Below, in pieces: positions 50,514-60,165 of a stretch of DNA of 64,000 nucleotides (the stretch's first letter is position 1; the number at the start of each line of letters is the position of its first letter). The translations under genes were made by a program, and so were the position numbers. Below the pieces are notes generated by a model. That model had not been told where the DNA came from. It ran no database searches and saw only the letters and a list, made by a program, of their open reading frames with translations. The stretch is from positions 7,014,501-7,078,500 of the forward strand of contig NZ_PPFB01000001.1 of the NCBI RefSeq assembly GCF_002899455.1, given 5' to 3'. This stretch comes from Streptomyces sp. DH-12 (GTDB taxonomy: Bacteria > Actinomycetota > Actinomycetes > Streptomycetales > Streptomycetaceae).

Positions 50514-51538
50514 GACGCCCCGACCTCCTCGTCGTCGGCGGCGGACCGGCGGGCCTCGCCACCGCCCTGCACGCCGCCCGCGCCGGCCTGGACACCGTCG
50601 TCGCGGAACCCCGCCCGGCCCCGGTCGACAAGGCGTGCGGCGAGGGCCTGATGCCCGGCGCCGTCCGCGCCCTCACCGCCCTCGGCCTGCACGCCCCCGG
50701 TCACCCCCTCACCGGCATCCGCTACGTGCAGGGGCCCTGCCGCGTCGAGGCCGCGTTCCGCCGGGAGCGGGGCCTCGGCGTCCGCCGCACCGACCTGCAC
50801 ACCGTCCTGCACCGGGCGGTCCTCGACGCGGGCGTGCCCGTCCTCCCGCTGCGCGTGGACGGCGTACGGCAGGACGCGGACGGCGTGACCGTCCCCGGGG
50901 CGGGACTGCGCGCCCGGTGGCTCGTCGCCGCCGACGGCCTCCACTCACCCGTGCGCCGCTCCCTCGGCCTGGACCGCCCGGCCCGGACCGCGCCCCGCTA
51001 CGGACTGCGCCGGCACTACGCCGTGCCGCCCTGGTCGTCCCGCGTCGAGGTGCACTGGGGACCGGACGCCGAGGCCTACGTCACCCCGCTCGGCCCGGAA
51101 CTGGTCGGCGTGGCCCTGCTGACCGCGCACCGGGCCCCCTACGACGTCCAGCTGGCCGGCTTCCCCGAGCTGGCCGCCCGCCTCCCGCCGCACACGGCCG
51201 TCACCCCGGTCCGCGGCGCCGGCCCCCTGCGCCGCCGCTCCCGCACCCGCGTGCACGGCAGGGTCCTGTTCGTCGGCGACGCCGCCGGATACGTCGACGC
51301 GCTGACCGGTGAGGGCGTCTGCCTCGCCCTCACCGGCGCCCGCGCCCTCGTCGCCAACCTCCGCACCGGCACGCCCGGCCGCTACGACGCCGACTGGGCC
51401 CGCGTCACCCGCCGCTACCGCGTCCTGACGGAAGCGCTGGTCAGGGCGCGCCAGCAGCCCGCGCTCGCCCCGCACATCGTCCCCGTGGCCGCGCGCCTGC
51501 CCCGGCTGTTCGCCGCGGCGGTCCAAGCCCTCGGGTGA
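50510..51538 (+). CDS. srsC: FAD-dependent monooxygenase (SrsC-like)
   Basis: A 342-residue aromatic-ring hydroxylase-type flavoprotein. VVGGGPAGLATALHAARAGL is the dinucleotide motif near the N terminus, WLVAADGLHSPVRRSLGL the DG motif and VLFVGDAAGYVDALTGEGV the GD motif. In S. griseus SrsC hydroxylates the methylated alkylresorcinol, giving the quinone. Translationally coupled to the methyltransferase gene by GTGA. Confidence 0.87.
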   Translation: MRRPDLLVVGGGPAGLATALHAARAGLDTVVAEPRPAPVDKACGEGLMPGAVRALTALGLHAPGHPLTGIRYVQGPCRVEAAFRRERGLGVRRTDLHTVLHRAVLDAGVPVLPLRVDGVRQDADGVTVPGAGLRARWLVAADGLHSPVRRSLGLDRPARTAPRYGLRRHYAVPPWSSRVEVHWGPDAEAYVTPLGPELVGVALLTAHRAPYDVQLAGFPELAARLPPHTAVTPVRGAGPLRRRSRTRVHGRVLFVGDAAGYVDALTGEGVCLALTGARALVANLRTGTPGRYDADWARVTRRYRVLTEALVRARQQPALAPHIVPVAARLPRLFAAAVQALG

Positions 51539-51550
51539 GCCGGCGGGCGG

Positions 51551-53620
51551 TCACCCGCAGTCCGGATCGGGGCTGAGGAGCAGCAGGGCGATGTCGTCGC
51601 CGGGCGTGGGGGCGTGCCGGACGAGCGTGTCGGCCATGGCGTCCAGGTCGCAGGGGTCGGACTGCTCCACCAGACCGGCGAGGGCGGCGGTCGCGTCGTC
51701 GGGGTCCACCCCCGGCGCCTCGACCAGCCCGTCGGTGTAGAGCACCAGCACGCAACCGTGCGGCAGGGCGAACTCCAGCGACGGGTAGCGGGCCGTCGGG
51801 TCGATGCCGAGGAGCAGACCGGGCGGGATGCTCAGCAGCTCGGTGCGCCCGTCGCCGTGCCGCACCAGGGGCGGCGGATGCCCCGCGGTGGCCAGGCAGG
51901 CCCGCCCGCGGCCGAGGTCCAGGTGCGCGTACAGACAGCTGGTGAAGAGCCCGGGGTCCAGGTCGGTGAGGAGCCGGTTGGTGCCGCGCAGGACGTGGTC
52001 CGGGGGCGCGCCGACGGTGGCGTGGGCGTGCACGGCGGTGCGGACCTGCCCCATGAGCGCCGCCGCGTCCACGTTGTGCCCCTGCACGTCCCCGATGGTG
52101 GCCGCCGCGGTGTTCTCGTCGAGGCGGATCAGGTCGTAGAAGTCGCCGCCGACGCCCAGGCCGCGGGCGGCCGGCAGATAGCGGGCGGCGACCCGCAGCC
52201 CGGGGACGCGGGGCAGGCTGTGGGGGAGCAGCGCCGACTGGAGCCGGTGGGCGAGGCGGTCCTTGTTGTCGTAGAGGCGGGCCCGGTCGAGGGCCTGGCC
52301 GACCAGACCGGCCAGGGAGGTGAGGACGGCGCGTTCGCTGGGCGGGAAGCCGTGCGGCCGGTCGTAGGAGAGCAGCAGGGAGCCGATCGGGTGGCCGGAG
52401 GAGATCAGCGGCAGGACCGCCCACGCGGCCCTGCCGTCCTGGTGCGTCACCTCCGGGTACGCGGCCGCCATCTGCTCGAAGGTGGGGAAGAAGGCGGGCT
52501 CCCCGGTGGCCAGGACCGCCGCCCCCGGAATGTCCCGGCTCAGCGGCACGCCGTCGAACCGGGCGAGCAGCTCGGTGCTGTAACCGCGATGGCCCACTAT
52601 CCTCAGCCGGCCGTCCTCGGCCGTCATGAGCACCATGGCCTGGGCGCCGAGGGCGGGCAGCAGCTGGTCGGCGGTCTGGTCCACCACGTCCTGCACCCCG
52701 ACGGCCTCGGTCAGCGTGGTCGCCAGGTGCATCAGGTGGTACAGCACCGTGGCCCGGCCGGGACCCCGCGCCGTCTCCGCGACCGGATCCGCGTTCTGCT
52801 GATCGGTGGCGCGGTCGATGCGCACGCTGATGCCGGAGGGATCCGGGTACAGCTCGAACGACAGCCAGGTGCCGGGAGGCCGCAGCACCCGGAACTCCTG
52901 CGGGGCCCGGCTGATCACCGCCGCGCGGTAGCGGTCCTCGACATGGGGGACGTCCATCCACGGCAGGACCTCCCACGGCAGGGCGCCCAGCAGGCGGTCC
53001 GGGGCGGCGCCGACGAGTTCGGCGGCGGCCGGGGTGACGAGGGTGATCCGGCCGTGCAGGTCGAGGGCGACGTACCCGCCCGGCAGCCGGTCGAGGAGCG
53101 CCGTGCCGGCCCATGCCTCGGCAGCCGTCGGAGTGCGCCCCGGCTCCGGCGGCAGGATGCGCGGCCGGCCGGCGGAGAGGAGCGGCTCGCCGCGCCGGGC
53201 GGCCTGCTCGAAGAGGTGGCCGAGGCGACGGGAGCCCGCGCGGACGGCGTCGTGCTCGGCGCGGCTCAGCTGCGGCGGGTGCCCGCTCGGCCAGAGCAGC
53301 ACCAGCCCTCCCCGGATTCCCTTGTCCGACGCGACCGGTACGGCCGCCAGGGCGAAGTCGTAAGGGAGCACCACCGCCGGCCGCGGATAGCGTCGCGCCA
53401 TCTCCACCTGGCTGTTCACCCACACCAGGCGCTCCTCGCGCACCGCGTCGGCCACCGGTATCGGGTCGCTCACCGCCACTCTGCTCCACGGCGCGACCAT
53501 CTCGCGCGAGGCGCCGGACACCAGGATCAGCCAGAGGGCACGGCGGTCGGGGGTGAGGACGTAGAGCAGGGCGCTGGAGGCCCCGGCCGCCCGCACGAGT
53601 TCGGTGAGCGCGGTGTCCAT
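51551..53620 (-). CDS. GAF-PAS-GAF-SpoIIE (PP2C) phosphatase
   Basis: A 689-residue RsbU/SpoIIE-type serine phosphatase. The order is an N-terminal GAF-like region (about 1-150), PAS (about 180-280, YVALDLHGRITLVTPAAAEL), GAF (about 320-470) and PP2C/SpoIIE (about 480-685). Metal-site landmarks are GVGGDFYDL, GDVQGHNVDAAALM and LYTDGLVEA. It dephosphorylates STAS-type antagonists in partner-switching control of alternative sigma factors. A STAS gene lies close by at 54735. The open frame continues upstream of ATG 53620 without a plausible protein. Confidence 0.9.
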   Translation of the reverse strand: MDTALTELVRAAGASSALLYVLTPDRRALWLILVSGASREMVAPWSRVAVSDPIPVADAVREERLVWVNSQVEMARRYPRPAVVLPYDFALAAVPVASDKGIRGGLVLLWPSGHPPQLSRAEHDAVRAGSRRLGHLFEQAARRGEPLLSAGRPRILPPEPGRTPTAAEAWAGTALLDRLPGGYVALDLHGRITLVTPAAAELVGAAPDRLLGALPWEVLPWMDVPHVEDRYRAAVISRAPQEFRVLRPPGTWLSFELYPDPSGISVRIDRATDQQNADPVAETARGPGRATVLYHLMHLATTLTEAVGVQDVVDQTADQLLPALGAQAMVLMTAEDGRLRIVGHRGYSTELLARFDGVPLSRDIPGAAVLATGEPAFFPTFEQMAAAYPEVTHQDGRAAWAVLPLISSGHPIGSLLLSYDRPHGFPPSERAVLTSLAGLVGQALDRARLYDNKDRLAHRLQSALLPHSLPRVPGLRVAARYLPAARGLGVGGDFYDLIRLDENTAAATIGDVQGHNVDAAALMGQVRTAVHAHATVGAPPDHVLRGTNRLLTDLDPGLFTSCLYAHLDLGRGRACLATAGHPPPLVRHGDGRTELLSIPPGLLLGIDPTARYPSLEFALPHGCVLVLYTDGLVEAPGVDPDDATAALAGLVEQSDPCDLDAMADTLVRHAPTPGDDIALLLLSPDPDCG

Positions 53621-53745
53621 CAGCCACCCGCCCGGCCGCCCGGCGCGGGCGGGGCAGGTCCGTCGACCGGTGCCGCCCGAACTTCTCCCATACCGGGACA
53701 CTACGCCGAAACCGTACCGGAGGCATCCAGCGCCGGGGCGGCAGG

Positions 53746-54558
53746 TCAGGCGGCGCCGCCTCGGGCGGACGGCCCGGAGGCCCCGGCGCGCAGCACCGGC
53801 ATCATCGTCTCGACCCCGCCCCCCGCGAGGTGGTCCAGGACCATCCGGTTGACCTCGGCGGGCTTCTCCAGCGGCACCAGGTGGGACGCGCCGGGGACGA
53901 CGGCCAGCCGGGCGTCGGGCAGGGCGCGGTACAGGGCCGCGGTGTGCTCCAGGGTCATCAGGTCGTCGTCGCCGCTCATGACGAGCGTGGGCGCCCGCAC
54001 GCCGGCCAGGTCCCCGGCGTCGAGCGTCGGCTGGGTGCGCCACATGTCGATCACCCGCGTCGCCACGGCCGGCCAGTGCTCCGGCCCGTCCGGGCTGACG
54101 GCCACGTACAGCTCGCGGAAGAAGGCCAGGCCGGCGCTGTCCGGGGTCATCGCATCCAGCATCCCGGGCGCCATGAACGCCTCGGACGCGGGGCGGAAGT
54201 TCGCCCCGATCAGCACCGTCCTGCGCACCAGGTCCGGCCGTGCCAGGGCGGTCAGCAGCGCGACGACGGCGCCGTCGCTCCAGCCGACCAGGTGCGCCGG
54301 ACCGCCCACCACGGTCTCCAGGAACGCCACCGTGTCGTCGGCCATGTCGGTGTACGTCAGCGGGCCCCCGACGTCCGGGGTGTGGCCGTGCGCCCGCCGC
54401 TCCGGCAGATAGAGGCGGTGGGCCGTGGCGAGGCCGGGCCGCTGCGCGCCCCAGGTGTCGTTGGTGCAGAAGCCGCCGTGCAGCAGCACCAGCGGGTCGC
54501 CGGAACCCTCGGTCTCGTACCAGGTCCTGACCCCGGGAAGGTCCGCGTAGTCGCCCAT
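53746..54558 (-). CDS. Alpha/beta hydrolase
   Basis: A 270-residue alpha/beta hydrolase: oxyanion loop LVLLHGGFCTNDTW, nucleophile elbow LVGWSDGAVVAL, acid in SGDDDLMTLEH and histidine in PGASHLVPLEKP. Hydrolases of this kind (RsbQ-like) pair with PAS-containing RsbP phosphatases in Bacillus. Its position between two PAS-phosphatases and a STAS protein makes such a role possible, though many other roles fit. Confidence 0.88.
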   Translation of the reverse strand: MGDYADLPGVRTWYETEGSGDPLVLLHGGFCTNDTWGAQRPGLATAHRLYLPERRAHGHTPDVGGPLTYTDMADDTVAFLETVVGGPAHLVGWSDGAVVALLTALARPDLVRRTVLIGANFRPASEAFMAPGMLDAMTPDSAGLAFFRELYVAVSPDGPEHWPAVATRVIDMWRTQPTLDAGDLAGVRAPTLVMSGDDDLMTLEHTAALYRALPDARLAVVPGASHLVPLEKPAEVNRMVLDHLAGGGVETMMPVLRAGASGPSARGGAA

Positions 54559-54734
54559 GCCTCCCGGCCCCTCTCCGGGACGGACGCCGCCCCCGGCCAG
54601 TCTCCGGCACGCCCCGGAGCACCGCAACGCGACCGCGGCGGGCCTCGCGGGGACGAACGGGCGCACGGGAGCGGCCCCGCCTCGGACCGCCCGACGAGAA
54701 CCGTCCTGCGGCCCTGCCCGTGGGGCGGGCCAGG

Positions 54735-55103
54735 TCAGGGCGAGGACGGCCGGGCGGCGCGGAACGCCTCGGCGACGCCGGAGTGGAAGGTGAACACCTC
54801 GTCCAGCCCCACCATGCGCATCACCCGCATCTGGGCGGGGGCGACCCCGGCCAGGCTGAGCCGCGACCCCTTGTCCTGGGACCGCCGGTAAGCCGTCACG
54901 AACACGGTGATCCCCGACGAGTCGCAGAAGGTCAGCCCGGACAGGTCCAGCACCACGCCGCACGGACCGAACGGCGCCTCGTTGACGGCTTCCGTCAGCA
55001 GCGGGGCCGTGTGATGGTCGAGCTCACCGGCCACCTCCAGGACGTACGGGCCCGTGGCGCTGGGGCGGGGGGTCACGGTGAACGTCTCGTCCGGTACGGA
55101 CAC
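54735..55103 (-). CDS. STAS-domain anti-sigma factor antagonist
   Basis: A 122-residue STAS protein of the RsbV/SpoIIAA type. VLEVAGELDHHTAPLLTEAV opens it and LSGLTFCDSSGITVFVTAY holds the phosphorylation site (Ser62 or Ser63 in DSSG). It binds an anti-sigma kinase when unphosphorylated. GTG 55103 was chosen because AGGAG lies just before it; an upstream ATG exists. No anti-sigma kinase gene is in the window. Confidence 0.9.
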   Translation of the reverse strand: MSVPDETFTVTPRPSATGPYVLEVAGELDHHTAPLLTEAVNEAPFGPCGVVLDLSGLTFCDSSGITVFVTAYRRSQDKGSRLSLAGVAPAQMRVMRMVGLDEVFTFHSGVAEAFRAARPSSP

Positions 55104-55430
55104 GGAGTCTCCTCGGCGGGGTTTTCGGCGCATACGGGGTGAGCCTGACCTCCGCCCATCTCGTGGTGCCCGGCCGGCCGGTTCATCCTACGAAGTGCCG
55201 ACCGGTGACTCGCGCACGCCCCGGGACTCGCGCTTCCCGGGCCCGCACCGGCCCCGGCCCGGCCCCCGCGGCGGTCCGCGGACCCGGGGCGGACGGCCCC
55301 ACGGGTGAGGGACGTGTGATGATCTGGAGGGTCACATCGTGCTTTCCGGTTTTCCGCCACGGTCCGGCCGAGCACTCGGAACGCGGGAACCGTGACCGGT
55401 TCCCCGAGCGACAGTCGGCGTGGAGGGGAC

Positions 55431-57173
55431 ATGGACACGACGGCCGAAGGGGCAGAGCCCGGAGATGAGAACGCCGGAACGGTCCCCGGCGAGGCGATCG
55501 GCGACACGCTCGCCCTGATCGGCACCGGCGCCTACGCCGTGGACGGACGGGGGACGATCGTCGCCGTCAACGCCGTCGCCGAGCGGATGCTGGACCGGTC
55601 CGCCGCCGAACTCGTCGGCGCCGACGCGCACGACCTGCTGCACCGCAACGCCCGCGGCGAGTCCATGCCGACCTCGCAGTGCCGTATGCGGCCCGCCTTC
55701 CTCGCCGGCCGCCCGGCCCAGGACGACGACGAGTGGTACGAGAAGGGCGACGGCACGCTGCTCCCCGTCGCCTGGAGCATCGTCCCCTGTGCCGCCGGGG
55801 CCCACGACGCCCTGGTCCTCGTCCTGTTCCACCCCCGCGAGGCCGCCACCGGGGCGCACGGCCGTGCCACGGCCCGCGAAGGGACGCTCGACGAGCTGGA
55901 GCGGCTCGCCCTGCTGGCGGAGACGACCACCCAGCTGACGTCCACCCTCTCCGTCGACGAGGCGCTGCGCCGTCTTGTGTCACTGGTGCTGCCGCGCCTC
56001 GCGGACTGGGCGGTCGTCGACCTGATCAGCGAACACGACGAGGTGTGGCGCACCAAGGTGGTGCACCTCGAGGACGGCGTCCCGGTCTCCCGCCGTGATC
56101 TGGAGGGGCCGATGGCGCCCGTCCCCGCCGAGTCCCCGATGCCGCTGTCCCGGGCCCTGCGCGGCGTCTCCTCGACCATCGCCGGCCCCGAGACCTACGA
56201 GCGGTCCCCCGACTCGGGCATCGCCGTCGAGCAGCGCCGGCTGTTCGAGGCCACGGGCATGCACTCGGCGGCCATCGCCCCCATCCGCGGTCTGCGCGAG
56301 GTGCTCGGCGCCCTGACCCTCGGCCGGTCCGAACAGGCGGAGGCGTTCACCCCCGCCGACCTCACCCTGCTCGAGGACATCACCCGCCGCGCCGGACTGG
56401 CCCTGGACAACGCCCGCCTCTACCAGCGGCAGCGCAAGGTCGCCGAGACCATGCAGCGCTACCTGCTGCCCCAGCTGCCCCGCGTCACCGGCCTGGAGAT
56501 GACCTCCCGCTACCTGCCCGCCCCGGACGCCTCCCACGTCGGCGGCGACTGGTACGACGCCTTCACCCTCGGGGACGGCGACACCGCGCTGGTCATCGGC
56601 GACGTCTCCGGGCACGACCTGGAAGCCGCCGCGGGGATGGCCCAGCTCCGCAACGTGCTGCGCTCCTACGCCTGGTCCCAGAACGAGCCGCCCGGCCGCG
56701 TCGTCGAGCGGGTGGACCGTGCCGTGCTGCGCATCACCGACGTCTCCATGGCCACCCTGGTGCTCGCCGTTCTGGGGACGGACGAGGAGGGGCGGTGGAC
56801 CCTGCGCTGGACCAACGCCGGCCACCCGCCCCCGCTCCTGGTCACCCACGAGGGCGTGGCCGGCTACCTCACGGACGGCGGCGGCATGCTGCTGGGCACC
56901 GGCGCCGACCGTCCGCGCGGCGACGGATCGACGGTCCTGCCGCCGGGGTCCACCCTCGTCCTCTACACGGACGGGCTCGTCGAGTCCCCCACCCACTCCA
57001 TCGACGAGGGGCTGGAGCGGCTGCGCCGGCACGCCGCCGTGCTCGCCCACCGCACGGTCGAGGCGTTCACCGACGAACTGCTGCGCAGGGCGCGCCCCGC
57101 CGACAACGACGACGACGTCGCCCTCCTCGCCGTGCGCGTCGGCACCCGCCCCGGACACGGCGGACCCGCCTGA
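55431..57173 (+). CDS. PAS-GAF-SpoIIE (PP2C) phosphatase
   Basis: A 580-residue RsbU/RsbP-type phosphatase: PAS (about 30-140, DTLALIGTGAYAVDGRGTIV), GAF (about 170-330, ending ITRRAGLALDNARLYQRQ) and PP2C/SpoIIE (about 340-575; HVGGDWYDAF, GDVSGHDLEAAAGM, LYTDGLVESP). It is a natural partner of the STAS antagonist encoded divergently at 54735. ATG 55431 has GGAGGGG at ideal spacing, better than the start 39 bases upstream. Confidence 0.9.
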   Translation: MDTTAEGAEPGDENAGTVPGEAIGDTLALIGTGAYAVDGRGTIVAVNAVAERMLDRSAAELVGADAHDLLHRNARGESMPTSQCRMRPAFLAGRPAQDDDEWYEKGDGTLLPVAWSIVPCAAGAHDALVLVLFHPREAATGAHGRATAREGTLDELERLALLAETTTQLTSTLSVDEALRRLVSLVLPRLADWAVVDLISEHDEVWRTKVVHLEDGVPVSRRDLEGPMAPVPAESPMPLSRALRGVSSTIAGPETYERSPDSGIAVEQRRLFEATGMHSAAIAPIRGLREVLGALTLGRSEQAEAFTPADLTLLEDITRRAGLALDNARLYQRQRKVAETMQRYLLPQLPRVTGLEMTSRYLPAPDASHVGGDWYDAFTLGDGDTALVIGDVSGHDLEAAAGMAQLRNVLRSYAWSQNEPPGRVVERVDRAVLRITDVSMATLVLAVLGTDEEGRWTLRWTNAGHPPPLLVTHEGVAGYLTDGGGMLLGTGADRPRGDGSTVLPPGSTLVLYTDGLVESPTHSIDEGLERLRRHAAVLAHRTVEAFTDELLRRARPADNDDDVALLAVRVGTRPGHGGPA

Positions 57174-57197
57174 GCGGGCGAAGGGCCCGTCCGCCGG

Positions 57198-57440
57198 TCA
57201 GCGCATGCCGTCGCGGAGCCGGGCGACGGCCGCCTGGAGGTCGTCGAAGGCCTGCTGCTCGCGCCGCGGGCTGGTGCGCGCCGTCGGCAGCAGGCTGTCC
57301 CGGGCCGCACGGGCCCGCGCGTACGCCTCGAAACGGGTGACCACGTCGGCCACGGCGTCAGGAGGCGGTGAGTCCTTGTGCGAGGGGTCGCGGGACGGCA
57401 GGGAGCGTCCCTCCCGCCGCGCGTTCGTCCGTCCGGTCAT
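57198..57440 (-). CDS. Small hypothetical protein
   Basis: An 80-residue basic helical protein: VVTRFEAYARARAARDSLLP, then EQQAFDDLQAAVARLRDGMR, the last part amphipathic and possibly a coiled coil. No family recognised. Convergent with the phosphatase gene. An ATG nine bases upstream is an alternative start. Confidence 0.55.
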   Translation of the reverse strand: MTGRTNARREGRSLPSRDPSHKDSPPPDAVADVVTRFEAYARARAARDSLLPTARTSPRREQQAFDDLQAAVARLRDGMR

Positions 57441-57753
57441 GCCCCGCATCCTTACCGGGCCTCCGGCCGCTCCACACTGCACGCCCCCGGACACGGACCC
57501 CGGGCCGATGTTGCCGGGACCGGGCAAGGAGCGCGGGGGCGGCCCGGGACCGGAGACGACCCGGGACCGTCCACGAGACGTTCATGGAACGACGCCACTC
57601 GCACGGGTGAAGTCGCCGTCCGCTCGGCGGGTGTGAGAACCCGACGCCCGGTTACCTGACATAGCGTCGATCCGGCACACCCGTGCCGATCGCGCCCGCG
57701 ACGGCGTGCCCGCCCTCCCGGCCGATCTCCGCGTTGTGACCCGAAGGACCTCG
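57441..57753. other. Leader and promoter region of ctaD-like gene, no supported gene
   Basis: Frames here are low-complexity basic. The last part must hold the promoter of the oxidase gene. No clear box could be assigned. Confidence 0.4.
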
Positions 57754-59469
57754 ATGGCGACACACACGACTGAACCCCTTTCCCCGGTGCCGGCGGCGGA
57801 GGGACGACGAGGGAAGGGGCGAGTGGTCGTCTCCTGGCTGACGACGACGGACCACAAGAAGATCGGGCACCTCTACCTGATCACCTCGTTCGCCTTCTTC
57901 CTGGTGGGCGGTCTGCTCGCCATGGTGATCCGCGCGGAACTGGCCCGCCCCGGGATGCAGATCGTGTCGGAGGAGCAGTACAACCAGTCGTTCACGATGC
58001 ACGGCACGATCATGCTGCTGCTGTTCGCGACGCCCACGTTCGCCGGGTTCGCCAACGCCATCATGCCGCTGCAGATCGGCGCCCCGGACGTGGCGTTCCC
58101 CCGGCTGAACATGCTGTCGTACTGGCTGTTCGCCCTCGGCGGCCTCATCGTGCTGGGCAGCTTCCTCACGCCCGAGGGCGCGGCGGACTTCGGATGGACG
58201 GCATACCCGCCGCTCAGCGGCGGCGAGCGCACCCCGCACGTGGGCGGCGACCTGTGGGTCATGGGCCTGGGACTGTCCGGCTTCGGGACGATCCTCGGCG
58301 CCGTCAACTTCATGACCACGATCATCTGCATGCGCGCCCCGGGCATGACCATGTTCCGGATGCCGATCTTCACCTGGAACGTGCTGCTCACGTCCGTGCT
58401 GGTCCTGCTGGCGTTCCCGGTGCTGGCGGCGGCGCTGTTCGCGCTGGAGGCGGACCGCCGGTTCGGCGCGCGGATCTTCGACCCGGAGAACGGCGGCGCG
58501 CTGCTGTGGCAGCACCTCTTCTGGTTCTTCGGCCACCCCGAGGTCTACATCCTGGCCCTGCCGTTCTTCGGCGTCGTGAGTGAGATCATCCCGGTGTTCT
58601 CCCGCAAGCCGATCTTCGGCTACATGGGGCTCGTCGGAGCGACCATCGCCATCACCGGCCTCTCCGCCACGGTGTGGGCCCACCACATGTTCGCCACCGG
58701 CGCGGTGCTGTTGCCGTTCTTCTCCTTCATGAGCTTCCTCATCGCCGTGCCGACGGGCGTGAAGTTCTTCAACTGGATCGGCACCATGTGGAAGGGCAGT
58801 CTGTCCTTCGAACCACCGATGCTGTGGGCGGCCGGCTTCCTCGTCACCTTCCTGTTCGGCGGTCTGACGGGTGTTCTCCTGGCGTCCCCGCCGGTTGACT
58901 TCCACGTCCACGACAGCTACTTCGTCGTCGCCCACTTCCACTACGTGCTGTTCGGAACGATCGTGTTCGCCATGTTCGCCGGATTCAGCTTCTGGTGGCC
59001 GAAGATGACCGGCACCATGCTCGACTCGCGGCTGGAGAAGGTGCACTTCTGGACGCTGTTCGTCGGCTTCCACACCACCTTCCTGCTCCAGCACTGGCTG
59101 GGCGCCCAGGGCATGCCCCGCCGCTACGCCGACTACCTCGCCGCCGACGGGTTCACCGGCCTCAACACGGTCTCCTCCATCGGCGCCTTCCTGCTCGGCC
59201 TGTCGACGCTGCCGTTCCTGTACAACGTCTGGAAGACCGCGCAGAAGGGCGAGAAGATCGAGGTCGACGACCCCTGGGGGTACGGGCGTTCGCTGGAGTG
59301 GGCCACCTCCTGCCCGCCGCCCCGGCACAACTTCGTCACCCTGCCCCGCATCCGCTCCGAGTCGCCCGCCTTCGACCTGCGCCACCCGGCCCTGGCCGGC
59401 GTCGACCAGGCGGAGAACACCGGCCAGCGCGACGTGATCGACCCCGGCGGCCACAAGGGCGACCGCTGA
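57754..59469 (+). CDS. ctaD: Cytochrome c oxidase subunit I
   Basis: A 571-residue heme-copper oxidase subunit I with 12 TM segments. Ligand and active-site sequences are intact: MHGTIMLLLF (low-spin heme His), FFGHPEVYILALP (CuB His, cross-linked Tyr), WAHHMFATG (CuB His pair) and FVVAHFHYVLFGT (high-spin and low-spin heme His). The K-channel is represented by the usual Tyr. It belongs to the aa3-type. No subunit II, III or assembly gene is nearby, so this is probably a second, orphan ctaD sharing subunits encoded elsewhere. Confidence 0.93.
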   Translation: MATHTTEPLSPVPAAEGRRGKGRVVVSWLTTTDHKKIGHLYLITSFAFFLVGGLLAMVIRAELARPGMQIVSEEQYNQSFTMHGTIMLLLFATPTFAGFANAIMPLQIGAPDVAFPRLNMLSYWLFALGGLIVLGSFLTPEGAADFGWTAYPPLSGGERTPHVGGDLWVMGLGLSGFGTILGAVNFMTTIICMRAPGMTMFRMPIFTWNVLLTSVLVLLAFPVLAAALFALEADRRFGARIFDPENGGALLWQHLFWFFGHPEVYILALPFFGVVSEIIPVFSRKPIFGYMGLVGATIAITGLSATVWAHHMFATGAVLLPFFSFMSFLIAVPTGVKFFNWIGTMWKGSLSFEPPMLWAAGFLVTFLFGGLTGVLLASPPVDFHVHDSYFVVAHFHYVLFGTIVFAMFAGFSFWWPKMTGTMLDSRLEKVHFWTLFVGFHTTFLLQHWLGAQGMPRRYADYLAADGFTGLNTVSSIGAFLLGLSTLPFLYNVWKTAQKGEKIEVDDPWGYGRSLEWATSCPPPRHNFVTLPRIRSESPAFDLRHPALAGVDQAENTGQRDVIDPGGHKGDR

Positions 59470-59843
59470 TGGCGCGGGCCCGGTCCCGCCGCGCCCTCGC
59501 GCACGACGCCTCGGCCGTCATGGCCGAGGCGGAGGGCATCGTGATGGCGCGGTCCCACATCGCCGAGGCCCGCCGCGAGGCGGAGGCACTCTGCGCCGAC
59601 CTGCCGTGGCTGACCACCGCTCAGGCCGAGGACCTCACCCGGCACTACGTCGGCCGGCGCATCGACCTCACCCGGCAGATGCTCCGCACGACGGTCCGCC
59701 GCGCCGAGGAACTGCGCCGCGAGTACGAGGCCCGGTACGCCGAACTGCGCGGGGCGCTCCTGAGACGCCACGTGGCCTGGGCGTCCGGCCTGCTGGCCTG
59801 CGGCACCGGGATTAACGCGGCGCTCTGGCTGTTCACCCGCTAG
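59469..59843 (+). CDS. Small coiled-coil protein with C-terminal TM, coupled to ctaD
   Basis: A 124-residue protein whose ATG overlaps the ctaD stop (TGATG), implying coupled translation. It is mostly charged helix (HIAEARREAEALCADLPWLT, then AEELRREYEARYAEL) and ends in one TM (SGLLACGTGINAALWLF). No family recognised. It could be an accessory or assembly subunit of the oxidase, or an unrelated tail-anchored protein. Confidence 0.72.
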   Translation: MARARSRRALAHDASAVMAEAEGIVMARSHIAEARREAEALCADLPWLTTAQAEDLTRHYVGRRIDLTRQMLRTTVRRAEELRREYEARYAELRGALLRRHVAWASGLLACGTGINAALWLFTR

Positions 59844-60165
59844 AGGCGGCCCGCCGCAGCACCCGGCCGAGCCGGCCGGTGGGCGTCCGGCGGGCCGTGA
59901 CCGACAGCCCCGCCCGCGGGAACCGCGCGTCGTACCCGTGGTGCCCGCCCGCAGCGGGGTGCCTTCCGGGAGGCGAGGGAGGCTTCCCCCCGACGGCGGG
60001 CCCGAAGGCGGCCGTGCCGCGCACCGGGACGCAGCCGGTGCGAAGGGGCTCGCCCCTCCTCGCCCCTGCCGGTGCCGGGAGTGCCGGCGCCCGTTCGGCG
60101 CGAGCCGTGACGCGGCCGGCCTCCGCGGGACCGCGCGCACCCTCGCGACGCCGGCCCCCTGATCC
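59844..60165. other. Intergenic stretch with possible decayed coding sequence
   Basis: The minus strand of 59840-59965 reads HHGYDARFPRAGLSVTARRT, which is more protein-like than its surroundings but lacks a start and a known family. Nothing else was found. Confidence 0.3.

Noticed and set aside
59833..60024. 63-codon minus-strand frame after the ctaD operon
   Set aside because: Partly protein-like, but no start signal, no family, and it overlaps the end of the preceding gene; noted only as an intergenic comment.
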